Shown here piece by piece: positions 51,564-59,776 of a DNA stretch of 64,000 bases. The notes under the pieces were generated by a model. The model searched no databases, was not told the origin of the DNA, and worked only from the letters and a program-made list of their open reading frames with translations. The stretch covers positions 56,245 through 120,244 of the forward strand of contig CAYGJD010000005.1 of NCBI GenBank assembly GCA_964350315.1, in the 5' to 3' direction. A program made the position numbers and the translations under genes. This DNA comes from JAJZEO01 sp964350315 (GTDB lineage Bacteria; Chlamydiota; Chlamydiia; Chlamydiales; 2-12-FULL-49-11). Numbering within the stretch: position 1 is the stretch's first letter; the number at the start of each line of letters is the position of its first letter.

Positions 51564-51807
51564 AGAAAGAGAAAAGTTATTTGAAGAACTGATTCAGATG
51601 CAAAGAAAAAAGATGTTAAAGCTAGCGCAAATAATTGTTCCAGGTGTTGTAGAAGATGATTTGTTACAGCCGTTTGATTTTCCTGATCTAGAAAATCATG
51701 CACCTTTTCGGTATGAAGAGGGTGTTCTTGAGGGATTTTTAACTGCTCAAATGGCAATAAATGCTGCTGAATATGATATTGCTGCAGGGTATTCTAGCGA
51801 AATGTAA
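51550..51807 (+). CDS. Small conserved chlamydial protein, TTG start
   Basis: An 85-residue acidic, helical protein with no recognised domain. It starts at TTG 51550, supported by AGGAG (51537-51541) 8 bases upstream, inside the tadA coding region; no ATG exists nearby. The sequence has LQPFDFPDLENHAPFRYEEGV in the middle and a C-terminal AINAAEYDIAAG helix. By position it matches the small conserved hypothetical after yfhC/tadA in C. trachomatis. Overlap with tadA suggests linked expression. Function unknown. Confidence 0.75.
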   Translation: MLGVEEREKLFEELIQMQRKKMLKLAQIIVPGVVEDDLLQPFDFPDLENHAPFRYEEGVLEGFLTAQMAINAAEYDIAAGYSSEM

Positions 51808-51812
51808 AAATT

Positions 51813-52727
51813 CTAGTGACGAGAAGCTTCGTAATCTTTTCTTTTTTGAGAAGCTTTTGCTTTCTTTTTAGATATTCTCCAAAGTCGAAATTTTTCTCTC
51901 CAAGTTAAAGAACTTCTTCCTTCGTTGGAAATTTTAGAAAGACAGGCATCGATAAAAGTGTTGTCGTCGATAACTCTTTCACCGGTGCGAAAATCATATA
52001 TTCTAGATGATGAGTTTGCGTATTGATCGATTGTAGATTTTGTCGTTTTTTTAACATTTCCAGTAATGCGTTGGAGTAGTTCTTCAAAAGTGTTTAAGAT
52101 GGCAAAAGGTGATTTAGCTTTCCATGCGATAATTCCGTAAAAGTATCCAAACATCGCTGCTGCTAAATTTACGAAGAAATTGATATACATGCCGTTAGAA
52201 AGATCGATTAAAAGAGTTGAGGCTAATATAGTTACTATAAGCCACTTTGCTTTGACTGGTAGTGTTAAAAATAGCATTAACTCCATTTTTGGAAAGAGGA
52301 TAATTAATCCCATAAGCATTGCAAAAATAGCTGGTGTAGAGCCTGCGTAAAGGTGTACTCCAGGGGAGGAGAAAAGAGCAATAAATGCGACTGCTGAGGC
52401 AAAAAGGCCTGATCCAAAGAAAAGAAATAAAAAATGTTTTATGCCTTTGGTTAGGTATATGGCAGTTCCTACTCTCCAAAAGACGAACATACTGAAGGCT
52501 AGATTGATTAAATATCCTGGATGTATGCCTTGAAATGAAGGATAAATAAATAAATATGTTAGAGGTTGCCAGAGATAAAAATGTTTTAAGCCAATCAAAG
52601 ACAAGCCGAATAAATAGGTAAAATTTAAGTTACCGAATATTAAGGGGAAGATTTTATCTGCAATCCCTGAGAAAAGACTGAATCCTACGATTGCGATAAT
52701 GAAAGATTTAATTACTTTAGGTGTCAT
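51813..52727 (-). CDS. Rhomboid-like protein without catalytic residues
   Basis: A 304-residue membrane protein with six helices laid out like rhomboid proteases: TYLFIYPSFQGIHPGYLINLA in the L1 region, an FFGSGLFASAVAF helix, then the active-site region. The GxSG serine site reads GSTP (129-132), so the serine position is Thr131, and the histidine of the sixth helix is Asn187 in VNLAAAMFG. It is therefore probably a pseudo-rhomboid that binds but does not cleave membrane proteins. A cytosolic, basic tail of about 100 residues (SKKKAKASQKRKDYE) follows. Convergent with the small gene and divergent from rpmE. Confidence 0.75.
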   Translation of the reverse strand: MTPKVIKSFIIAIVGFSLFSGIADKIFPLIFGNLNFTYLFGLSLIGLKHFYLWQPLTYLFIYPSFQGIHPGYLINLAFSMFVFWRVGTAIYLTKGIKHFLFLFFGSGLFASAVAFIALFSSPGVHLYAGSTPAIFAMLMGLIILFPKMELMLFLTLPVKAKWLIVTILASTLLIDLSNGMYINFFVNLAAAMFGYFYGIIAWKAKSPFAILNTFEELLQRITGNVKKTTKSTIDQYANSSSRIYDFRTGERVIDDNTFIDACLSKISNEGRSSLTWREKFRLWRISKKKAKASQKRKDYEASRH

Positions 52728-52823
52728 ATGATTACCTCTGACAACATTTTAAAGGAAATCTAAAAATACCTCAAGAATTCTCTTGCCAATAAATTACTTG
52801 AATGAAAAGCGACAACTTTATTC

Positions 52824-52851
52824 TTGTTATAAAAACAAAAAGTCATATACT
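52824..52851 (+). promoter_or_regulatory. Promoter of rpmE-prfA-prmC-ffh
   Basis: TTGTTA (52824-52829), 16 bases, TATACT (52846-52851). The transcript would start near 52858, so the in-frame ATG at 52783 is too early and ATG 52882 is the real L31 start. Confidence 0.55.
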
Positions 52852-52881
52852 GGCTTTCATTTTATTGATTTTGGAGACGAA

Positions 52882-53283
52882 ATGAGAGAGAATATACACC
52901 CAGAGTATAAAGAGGTTGTTTTCCTTGATATGAGTACAGGGAAGAAGTTTCTTTGTAGGAGCACAGCTAAAACTAACGACACAACAGATTATGAAGGTGC
53001 AACATACCCAGTAGTAAAAGTGTCGATTTCTTCTGATTCACACCCCTTCTATACAGGAGATCAAACTTTCGTTGATACTGAAGGTCGTGTTGATAAGTTT
53101 AAGAAGAAATATGGTCAAGGTACAGAGCTTGGAAAAAAAGCTGCTGAATCAGGCGCTAAAGCGAAAGTGAAGCCAGTAGTGAAAGCAAGAGAAAAGGAAG
53201 AAGATTCTTCGAAGAAAGAGAAGAAAAAACTTGTAGTTGAAAAGAAGCAAGATAAAGAAACAGACGAAAAATCTGATAAGTAA
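52882..53283 (+). CDS. rpmE2: 50S ribosomal protein L31 type B with charged tail
   Basis: A 133-residue L31. MRENIHPEYKEVVFLD and SHPFYTGDQTF are the core, and the zinc cysteine pair of type A is absent (one Cys only), so it is the zinc-free type B. About 50 residues rich in Lys, Glu and Asp extend past the normal C-terminus. GGAG 6-7 bases before ATG 52882 fits, and the promoter lies inside the longer frame from 52783. First gene of the run into prfA and prmC, as in Chlamydia (CT022-CT025). Confidence 0.92.
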   Translation: MRENIHPEYKEVVFLDMSTGKKFLCRSTAKTNDTTDYEGATYPVVKVSISSDSHPFYTGDQTFVDTEGRVDKFKKKYGQGTELGKKAAESGAKAKVKPVVKAREKEEDSSKKEKKKLVVEKKQDKETDEKSDK

Positions 53284-53289
53284 CTTCCT

Positions 53290-54363
53290 ATGAAAGATAA
53301 AATTGCCGAAATGCTTGCTGATATACCTAAGATAGAAGATCGTCTTGGGGATCCTCAAGTTATGGGTGATAAAAAACGTTATCGCGAACTTACAAGCCAG
53401 CACAAATATCTAACACGATTGAAAGATGCGTGGGAAGTTTATGCTGAATTGACAAGGCAATTATCTGACAATAAGAAGTTGTTGAAGAATGAGACAGATC
53501 CTGAATTCATCGATGTCTTGCAAGAAGAAATCTCGGAACTTGAAGAAAAGACAACGCTTTTGAGAAGCAAAGTTGAAATTCTTTTAGTTCCGCCAGATCC
53601 AAATGATCATAGAAGTTCACTTATAGAATTGCGAGCAGGAACAGGTGGTGACGAAGCTGCCCTGTTTGTTGGCGATTGCGTTCGAATGTATAAGTATTTC
53701 GCTGAAAATCAGGGTTGGGGAGTCGAGCTTCTTTCTAGTACAGAGTCTGAGAAAGGCGGCTTTAAAGAATATCAGATGGTTTTTTCAGGAGAAAATGTCT
53801 ACCGTTTTATGAAATATGAAGCGGGAGTTCATCGAGTCCAACGTGTTCCTGAGACAGAAGCTCAAGGCCGTGTTCATACCTCAGCAATCACTGTTGCAGT
53901 GATTATTGAGCCTGATGAAGAAGAAGAAGTTCAAATTGACGAAAAAGATTTACGTATTGATACATATCGATCTTCGGGTGCGGGCGGTCAGCACGTAAAT
54001 ACAACAGACTCAGCTGTAAGAATTACCCACATGCCTACTGGCGTTGTTGTTCATTGTCAAGAAGAGCGATCGCAGATTAAAAACAGGGTAAAAGCGATGC
54101 GTCTTTTGAAGGCAAAGCTAGCAGATGAGCAGCGAAGAAAAGCCCAAGAACATATCTCTTCAACAAGAGCATCTCAGGTTGGTACTGGCGACCGTTCTGA
54201 AAGAATACGAACATATAATTTCCCACAAAATCGGGTGTCTGATCATAGAATTGATTTAACTTTGTATAAGTTAAATGAAATGATGGAGGGGCGACTTGAT
54301 AAGATGATCGAGCCGCTTGTGGCTCATTTTTACCAGAAAAATTTCCAAACAAATGACAAATGA
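53290..54363 (+). CDS. prfA: Peptide chain release factor 1
   Basis: RF1, which reads UAA and UAG; 357 residues. The peptidyl-tRNA hydrolysis motif GGQ is at 232-234 (SSGAGGQHVNTTDS). The RF1 stop-codon reading motif is P187-E188-T189 (PxT), followed by EAQGRVHTS. ATG 53290 is 6 bases after rpmE. Its 3' end overlaps the prmC start by 11 bases, and PrmC methylates this same GGQ glutamine, a functional coupling in one transcript. Confidence 0.97.
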   Translation: MKDKIAEMLADIPKIEDRLGDPQVMGDKKRYRELTSQHKYLTRLKDAWEVYAELTRQLSDNKKLLKNETDPEFIDVLQEEISELEEKTTLLRSKVEILLVPPDPNDHRSSLIELRAGTGGDEAALFVGDCVRMYKYFAENQGWGVELLSSTESEKGGFKEYQMVFSGENVYRFMKYEAGVHRVQRVPETEAQGRVHTSAITVAVIIEPDEEEEVQIDEKDLRIDTYRSSGAGGQHVNTTDSAVRITHMPTGVVVHCQEERSQIKNRVKAMRLLKAKLADEQRRKAQEHISSTRASQVGTGDRSERIRTYNFPQNRVSDHRIDLTLYKLNEMMEGRLDKMIEPLVAHFYQKNFQTNDK

Positions 54364-55153
54364 AAAACTAGCAGCTAAAGAAGAATTGATCATTGTGTCG
54401 CACGTTACAAAAAAAGATGTGCAGTCAATCACTTTAGGTGAGTGTTACTTTTCTCCTGAGCAGAAAAAAGAAATCGATAGACTGGTAGCTCTTAGGCTTG
54501 CTGGTGTTCCTCTTGAGCAGGTTCTGGGTAAAGTTGATTTTTTTGATCTTGATATAAGAATCACAAAAGATGTTCTTATTCCCCGTGTAGAAACAGAGAT
54601 CTTTGTAGAAAAAATTCTGTTAAGTTTAACAAAAGACTCTCTAGAGGGAAAGGTTGCTGTTGATCTTTGCGCTGGTTCTGGTTGTATTGGGCTTGCTGTA
54701 AAGAAAAACTGTCCGATGTTGACTGTGATTCTTTCAGATATTTCGAAATCAGCGATTGAAGTTTCAAAGGAAAATGCTAGAATAAACGCTCTTCATGTTG
54801 ATTGTGTTGTTGGTAATTTGTTTGAAGGGGTTAAAGAGAAGAAGATTGATTATCTTTTTTGCAACCCTCCTTATATTCCAGAAAGAGAGTATTTCTCTCT
54901 TGATAAAGGCGTGAAAGACCATGAGCCAAAACTTGCTCTGTTAGGGGGAGAAGATGGGCTTATGTTCTATCGTATGATAGAAAAAGAAGCTAAGAAAAGG
55001 TTGAATCCAGGCGCAAAATTATTTTTTGAAATTGGATATAATCAAGGCGCTTCTGTGATTAAAATATTTTCTGACCCTGTGTGGCAAGAGCAAAATGTCT
55101 CCCTTGATTACGCTGGGCATGATAGGTTCTTTTTTCTTGAATTTCACCCTTAA
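54353..55153 (+). CDS. prmC: Release factor glutamine methyltransferase
   Basis: SAM-dependent N5-glutamine methyltransferase of RF1/RF2 (HemK), 266 residues. LIPRVETE (75-82) is the family start of the catalytic domain, DLCAGSGCIG (104-113) binds SAM and NPPY (171-174) binds the glutamine. ATG 54353 overlaps the prfA stop and lacks its own ribosome binding site, so translation is coupled; a frame from 54317 would add 12 residues inside prfA. Followed by ffh 20 bases downstream. Confidence 0.95.
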   Translation: MTNEKLAAKEELIIVSHVTKKDVQSITLGECYFSPEQKKEIDRLVALRLAGVPLEQVLGKVDFFDLDIRITKDVLIPRVETEIFVEKILLSLTKDSLEGKVAVDLCAGSGCIGLAVKKNCPMLTVILSDISKSAIEVSKENARINALHVDCVVGNLFEGVKEKKIDYLFCNPPYIPEREYFSLDKGVKDHEPKLALLGGEDGLMFYRMIEKEAKKRLNPGAKLFFEIGYNQGASVIKIFSDPVWQEQNVSLDYAGHDRFFFLEFHP

Positions 55154-55173
55154 TATGGAGTAAACTGGTACTT

Positions 55174-56517
55174 ATGTTTGGTAGTTTAACGCAAAAGTTC
55201 CAAGATCTTGCTGTGCGGCTTGCTGGTAATAAGAAGTTGACAGAAGAAAATATTTCAGAAGCTGTTCGCGATGTGCGTCTAGCTCTTCTTGATGCAGATG
55301 TTGCCTATGGTGTTGTTAGTAGCTTTATTAAAAAAGTGAAGGCCAAGGCAATCGGCACTGAAGCATTGAAGGGAGCAAAAGCGGGTGATCAATTCATAAA
55401 AATTGTTCATGATGAATTAGTTTCGTTGATGGGACAAGAAGAACACAAGATTAGTTTAAAACATACTCCGACAAAAATTCTCTTATGTGGATTACAAGGG
55501 TCTGGAAAAACAACACATGCAGCAAAATTAGCAAAGTATTTCAAAGAACAGTTCAGTCGCAAACCTTTGATTGTAGCGCTGGATTTGGCAAGACCTGCAG
55601 CTATTGAACAATTGAGAGTTTTAGGAAAGTCGATAGATGTAGATGTTTATGCAGAGCCTGACGAAAAGAATCCAATTAAGATCGTAAAAAATGCACTTAA
55701 AGAACCAGGTTATGACCTTCTGATTTTTGATACGGCAGGTCGATTGCATATTGATGAGGCTTTAATGAAAGAGCTTTGTTCAGTAAAAGACGTTATACAG
55801 CCACACGAAGTGATTTTTATTGCAAATGCTGCTTCTGGTCAAGATGCTGTGAAAACCGCAAAAGAGTTTGATGAAAAAATTGGAATCACAGGTTCTATTT
55901 TAACAATGCTTGATGGAACAACTCGAGCTGGTGCTGCAATTTCAATACGAGAGGTGACTAATAAGCCTCTACTTTTCGAAGGTGTAGGTGAGAAGGTTGG
56001 AGATTTGCAAGAGTTTAATCCAAACTCAATGGCCGATCGAATCTTGGGAATGGGCGATGTTATAAATTTAATGAAAAAGGCTGAGACCCAATTTTCTGCT
56101 GAAGAAAATCTAAAAATGGAAGAAAAGTTTAGAAAAGCTTCTTTCACTTATGAAGATTACCTTAAACAAATGGCTGCTATTAAAAGAATGGGCCCCTTGA
56201 AAGGCTTATTAAAAATGATGCCTGGTATGGCTGATAATATGATCAATATAGAAGAATCTGAGAAGGATTTTGCTACAATGGAAGCGATCATATTATCGAT
56301 GTCTAAAAAAGAAAGAAATGGACAAGCAGAACTAATTCCTAGCAGAAAGCGTAGGATTGCTAAAGGTTCAGGAACTTCTATGGATGCAGTTAACCGTCTT
56401 GTGAAAGGCTTTAAACAATTGAAGACTATGGCTAAGGGACTTCCAGGTTTAAAGAAAAAATTCGGTAAGCCTGGAGCGATGGAAGAGATGTCAAAAAAGT
56501 TTTCTAATTTTTCTTAA
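55174..56517 (+). CDS. ffh: Signal recognition particle protein
   Basis: SRP54 homologue that targets membrane and secreted proteins cotranslationally; 447 residues. N domain with ALLDADV, G domain with GLQGSGKTT (106-114), DTAGRLHID near 188-196 and the GxGE block FEGVGEKVGDL. The M domain (about 300-447) is methionine-rich (LLKMMPGMADNM) and ends MSKKFSNFS. Part of the run rpmE-prfA-prmC-ffh. Confidence 0.97.
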   Translation: MFGSLTQKFQDLAVRLAGNKKLTEENISEAVRDVRLALLDADVAYGVVSSFIKKVKAKAIGTEALKGAKAGDQFIKIVHDELVSLMGQEEHKISLKHTPTKILLCGLQGSGKTTHAAKLAKYFKEQFSRKPLIVALDLARPAAIEQLRVLGKSIDVDVYAEPDEKNPIKIVKNALKEPGYDLLIFDTAGRLHIDEALMKELCSVKDVIQPHEVIFIANAASGQDAVKTAKEFDEKIGITGSILTMLDGTTRAGAAISIREVTNKPLLFEGVGEKVGDLQEFNPNSMADRILGMGDVINLMKKAETQFSAEENLKMEEKFRKASFTYEDYLKQMAAIKRMGPLKGLLKMMPGMADNMINIEESEKDFATMEAIILSMSKKERNGQAELIPSRKRRIAKGSGTSMDAVNRLVKGFKQLKTMAKGLPGLKKKFGKPGAMEEMSKKFSNFS

Positions 56518-56632
56518 ATCTAACTTTACGCAACATATCTATAAAAAAAACCATTATCTTGAAAATATTCGTCGTGTTTTTTCACATCATCTGCTAACAT
56601 TCACTTCTTTTTTGTAGTAGGAGTAAAGAAAT

Positions 56633-56926
56633 ATGAGTTTAGTACTAAGAATGCGCCAACAGGGACGAAAGAATAAAAGACTTTTTAGACTTGTGGTAGC
56701 AGATGGTAGATCTCCGAGAGATGGAAAATATGTAGAATGCGTTGGTCATTACAATCCCCATGAAGAAGATGGTGTTGTTGTGAAGAAAGAGCGTATCGAA
56801 CATTGGATCGGTCAAGGAGCTCAACCAAGCGAAAGAATGGTTTCTCTATTGAAGAGAAAGTGCCCTGAAGTGCTTGAAGCAATGAAAAAAGCCCCAAAAA
56901 AGTCTACTAAGACTGAAACTAAATAG
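56633..56926 (+). CDS. rpsP: 30S ribosomal protein S16
   Basis: A 97-residue S16 with RMRQQGRKNKRLFRLVVAD and the DGKYVECVGHYNP core. A lysine-rich tail of about 10 residues follows. AGGAG 9 bases before the ATG. Followed by trmD and rplS, as in the widespread rpsP-rimM-trmD-rplS operon; rimM is not between rpsP and trmD here (the gap is 28 bases). Confidence 0.97.
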   Translation: MSLVLRMRQQGRKNKRLFRLVVADGRSPRDGKYVECVGHYNPHEEDGVVVKKERIEHWIGQGAQPSERMVSLLKRKCPEVLEAMKKAPKKSTKTETK

Positions 56927-56954
56927 GGCCTAACAAAATAAGAAGTGGCAAGTT

Positions 56955-57623
56955 ATGGAAATTGACATCTTATCGCTATTTCCTGAGTATTTTGAAGCAC
57001 CTTTAAAGTGTAGTATACTTGGAAAAGCGCAAAAGAAAAGTTTAATTTCAATACGCCATGTGAATATTAGAGATTTCGCAACGGATCGTCATAAGACTGT
57101 AGATGACAGACCGTATGGCGGAGGACCTGGAATGGTGATGATGGCAAGACCCATTGTCGATGCCATTCGCAGTGTGAAGCGAGAAGACTCAGTTGTTGTT
57201 TATCTTTCTCCACAGGGAAAAGTGTTAACCGCAAAAAGGTGTGAAGCTTTTGCAAAAGAAGTGAAACATTTAATCCTTTTATGCGGACACTATGAAGGAG
57301 TAGACGAGCGAGCCATAAAACTGGAAGTTGATTACGAAGTGAGTATCGGCGACTATGTTTTAACGAATGGTGGACCTGCTGCTCTTGTGTTGATTGATTC
57401 TGTTTGTCGATTCATCCCTGGGGTGATTGGCCATCCAGATGCAGCTTATCAAGACTCGTTTCACCAAGAAGAGGTTTTTGACGGGCCTCATTATACAAGA
57501 CCCGTTGAATTTGAAGGCTTGAGTGTCCCAATGCAGTTAATGAGTGGCAATCATAAAGAAATTGACGCCTTTCGAAAAATTAGAGCGAAAGAGAAACGGA
57601 TAAACGTGCGTCCAGAATTATAA
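56955..57623 (+). CDS. trmD: tRNA (guanine-N1-)-methyltransferase
   Basis: Methylates G37 of tRNAs with G36, preventing frameshifts; 222 residues. SPOUT fold: YGGGPGMVM (54-62) and LCGHYEGVDERA (109-120) form the SAM-binding knot, with IGDYVLTNGGPAA (131-143) completing it. The C-terminal domain is slightly short but complete, and ends with VRPEL. Lies between rpsP and rplS. Confidence 0.96.
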   Translation: MEIDILSLFPEYFEAPLKCSILGKAQKKSLISIRHVNIRDFATDRHKTVDDRPYGGGPGMVMMARPIVDAIRSVKREDSVVVYLSPQGKVLTAKRCEAFAKEVKHLILLCGHYEGVDERAIKLEVDYEVSIGDYVLTNGGPAALVLIDSVCRFIPGVIGHPDAAYQDSFHQEEVFDGPHYTRPVEFEGLSVPMQLMSGNHKEIDAFRKIRAKEKRINVRPEL

Positions 57624-57653
57624 TCTAGTGAATTTAGAAGTTAGGAGAAATCG

Positions 57654-58160
57654 ATGAATAGTTTAGTCGAATCGATTGAAAAGGAATACAAAAAGAAAAA
57701 TGTTCAGTTCTTCAAAGTTGGTGACACTGTAAAAGTGCACACTAAAATTATTGAAGGAGACAAAGAACGTGTGCAGATTTACAACGGTGTTGTAGTTGCA
57801 AGACGCGGAATTGGTCTTTCTGAAACATTTACTGTTACTCGTGTTGCTTTTGGATACGCAAATGAAAAAGTCTTTACTCTTCACAGCCCAAGCGTTGAGA
57901 AGATTGAAGTGATGGCACGTGGAGATGTTAGAAAATCAAAACTTAGCTACATACGTGGAAAAGTTGGTAAAAAATCTAAGGTTAAAGCAAAAATCGGTGG
58001 CAAAATGGATCTTTACGCTGCAAGCGTTGATACAGAAGCTGTTGTTGAAGCTGGTGCCCGAGATGACATCTTAACGGAAGAAAAAGCTCAAGCTCTTGAA
58101 GATGCAGCTAAAGAGAAAGAAAACAATAAAACAAACAACGAAGATACGAATAAAGAGTAA
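57654..58160 (+). CDS. rplS: 50S ribosomal protein L19 with C-terminal extension
   Basis: L19 core (about 1-115) with FKVGDTVKVHTKIIEGDKER, RGIGLSETFTVTRVAFG and HSPSVEKIEVMARGDVRKSKL, followed by LSYIRGKVGKKSKVK. The total of 168 residues exceeds the usual 115-120 by about 50, a charged tail rich in Glu, Asn and Lys. TAGGAGAAA upstream. RNase HII starts 3 bases after the stop. Confidence 0.95.
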   Translation: MNSLVESIEKEYKKKNVQFFKVGDTVKVHTKIIEGDKERVQIYNGVVVARRGIGLSETFTVTRVAFGYANEKVFTLHSPSVEKIEVMARGDVRKSKLSYIRGKVGKKSKVKAKIGGKMDLYAASVDTEAVVEAGARDDILTEEKAQALEDAAKEKENNKTNNEDTNKE

Positions 58161-58163
58161 CTT

Positions 58164-58781
58164 TTGTTTGAACAATTTGAAGATGAAGCGATGACTAAAG
58201 GTTATCGCTTTGTCGTTGGATGTGATGAAGCTGGACGAGGACCTTTAGCAGGACCTGTTGTTGGAGCTGCGTGTTACTTACCTAAGGGCATTCTAATTAG
58301 AGGCCTTAATGACAGTAAAAAATTGTCTAAAAAACAAAGAGAGACTCTCTATAGAGAAATCATAGGGAGAGATGAAATAAAATATGGTATTAACATCGTT
58401 TCTGCAAAGGAAATTGATAAGATTAATATCTTACAGGCTTCTCTTAAGGCTATGAAAAAAGCTGTAGATGAGATCGATGGAAATGTAGATTTTATTTTAC
58501 TAGATGGGAACCGAGTTTTTAACACCAAGATTTCTTGCCAGGCTGTTGTAAGAGGGGATAGTAGAGTAGCATCGATTGCTGCCGCGTCAATCATTGCAAA
58601 AGTTACACGCGATAAGATTATGGAAGAGCTCGCTGAAAAACATCCGGAATATGGGTTTGCTCAGCATAAAGGGTATCCGACAAAAAAGCATTTGGCCGCA
58701 CTAAAGAGATTTGGACCGATAAGCGAACATAGAATGACTTTCGGGCCGCTGAAAGTTTTACAGAAAATCGACACGAGATAG
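58164..58781 (+). CDS. rnhB: Ribonuclease HII
   Basis: Removes RNA primers and misincorporated ribonucleotides; 205 residues. GCDEAGRGPLAGPVVGAA (19-36) carries Asp21 and Glu22, LLDGNR a further Asp, and AAASIIAKVTRDKIM the fourth acidic ligand. TTG 58164 is 3 bases after rplS; an ATG at 58191 is possible, but chlamydial RNase HII also has N-terminal residues ahead of the core. The last 40 bases are repeated imperfectly 90 bases further on. Confidence 0.95.
   Translation: MFEQFEDEAMTKGYRFVVGCDEAGRGPLAGPVVGAACYLPKGILIRGLNDSKKLSKKQRETLYREIIGRDEIKYGINIVSAKEIDKINILQASLKAMKKAVDEIDGNVDFILLDGNRVFNTKISCQAVVRGDSRVASIAAASIIAKVTRDKIMEELAEKHPEYGFAQHKGYPTKKHLAALKRFGPISEHRMTFGPLKVLQKIDTR
58729..58771 (+). 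repeat. rnhB 3'-end repeat, functional copy
   Basis: A 43-base stretch coding for the RnhB tail EHRMTFGPLKVLQKID, the source of the degenerate copy at 58818-58860. The two copies are about 80% alike by eye. Confidence 0.6.
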
Positions 58782-58817
58782 ACTTTTTGTCACTGACGTT
58801 TTCGCTGAATAATGAGG

Positions 58818-58860
58818 ATAGAATGACGTTTCGGGCAATGAAAGTTTTGCTGATTATTGA
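58818..58860 (+). pseudogene. Degenerate duplicate of the rnhB 3' end
   Basis: Reads NEDRMTFRAMKVLLIIEF followed by a TAG at 58865-58867, matching the RnhB tail SEHRMTFGPLKVLQKID at RMTF, KVL and the hydrophobic ending. It is in a different frame from rnhB and has no start or catalytic part. It looks like an old tandem duplication. Its 3' part now supplies the -35 of the yicC promoter. Confidence 0.6.
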
Positions 58861-58875
58861 GTTTTAGGCTATAAA
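58847..58875 (+). promoter_or_regulatory. Promoter of yicC-gmk-omega
   Basis: TTGCTG (58847-58852), 17 bases, TATAAA (58870-58875). The -35 lies inside the rnhB fragment. The ribosome binding site GAGGG precedes ATG 58901. Confidence 0.5.
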
Positions 58876-58900
58876 CTTCTTATTATAATTGAGGGTTTTC

Positions 58901-59776
58901 ATGGTAAACAGTATGACAGCGTTTGGAAGAAGTAGATTTACTTTGAACGACCGTGTCTATGTTTTGGAACTTTACTCGGTGAATAGAAAAGGGTTCGAGG
59001 TTTCAGTTAATATTCCCCAAGAGCTTGCTTTTCTTGAAATTTTTGTAAGATCACATATCAAAAAAGTCTGTTTAAGAGGCTATCTTACGTGCAAGATTTA
59101 TCATGGATCATCTCGCAGTCAAAAAATTTCTTCTGATTCTTTCAAAGCAATTTACAAGCAATTGGTTTCAATTGCATCAGATATTGATCCTTCTTATAAG
59201 GTCTCCTTCGACAATGTTTTAGACGTTGCGTTTAAGGGGGCTGGGATGATTGAACTTGGAGAAAAGGAAGCAGAAATCATTGTTGAAAAATCATTAAAGG
59301 AAGCTGTAAAGGCGTTTAATTTGATGAGAGAGAACGAGGGTAGCGCTTTAAAAGAAGATATTTTAAATCGATTAATTCAAATTAAAAAAACCTGTGAACA
59401 AGTTGCAAATCATGGTGAAGATGCGCCAATGAGAATGAAAGAGCGTATTCTTGAGAGATTAAAAGAAGTCTCTGTGGTAGAAGAAGAAGATAAGGCTCGC
59501 CTGATGAGAGAAGTCATTATTTACACAGACAAGTACGATATAACAGAAGAAATGATCCGTATGGGGTCCCATATTTCACAAATGAATGGTTTGATGTCTG
59601 ATTCAGTCGAAAGTAAAGGCTCAATTGGACGAACTCTTGAGTTTCTTCTACAAGAAATGCAACGTGAAGTGAATACAACGAGTGCTAAATCTCAAGATTT
59701 GGACATTATTACAGAAGTGATTTTTATGAAGCGCGAGATTGAAAAAATAAGAGAACAGGTGCAAAATATAGAATGA
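58901..59776 (+). CDS. yicC: YicC/YloC-family endoribonuclease
   Basis: A 291-residue YicC family protein. MVNSMTAFGRSRF is the family N-terminus, and the C-terminal domain has IGRTLEFLLQEMQREVNTTS AKSQDLDIITEVIFMK with the conserved REVNT/KS region. YicC proteins are now described as endoribonucleases affecting small RNA turnover. ATG 58901 has GAGGG 5-6 bases upstream; an upstream in-frame TTG (58889) lacks support. Its end overlaps gmk by four bases, the widespread yicC-gmk-rpoZ order. Confidence 0.9.
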   Translation: MVNSMTAFGRSRFTLNDRVYVLELYSVNRKGFEVSVNIPQELAFLEIFVRSHIKKVCLRGYLTCKIYHGSSRSQKISSDSFKAIYKQLVSIASDIDPSYKVSFDNVLDVAFKGAGMIELGEKEAEIIVEKSLKEAVKAFNLMRENEGSALKEDILNRLIQIKKTCEQVANHGEDAPMRMKERILERLKEVSVVEEEDKARLMREVIIYTDKYDITEEMIRMGSHISQMNGLMSDSVESKGSIGRTLEFLLQEMQREVNTTSAKSQDLDIITEVIFMKREIEKIREQVQNIE

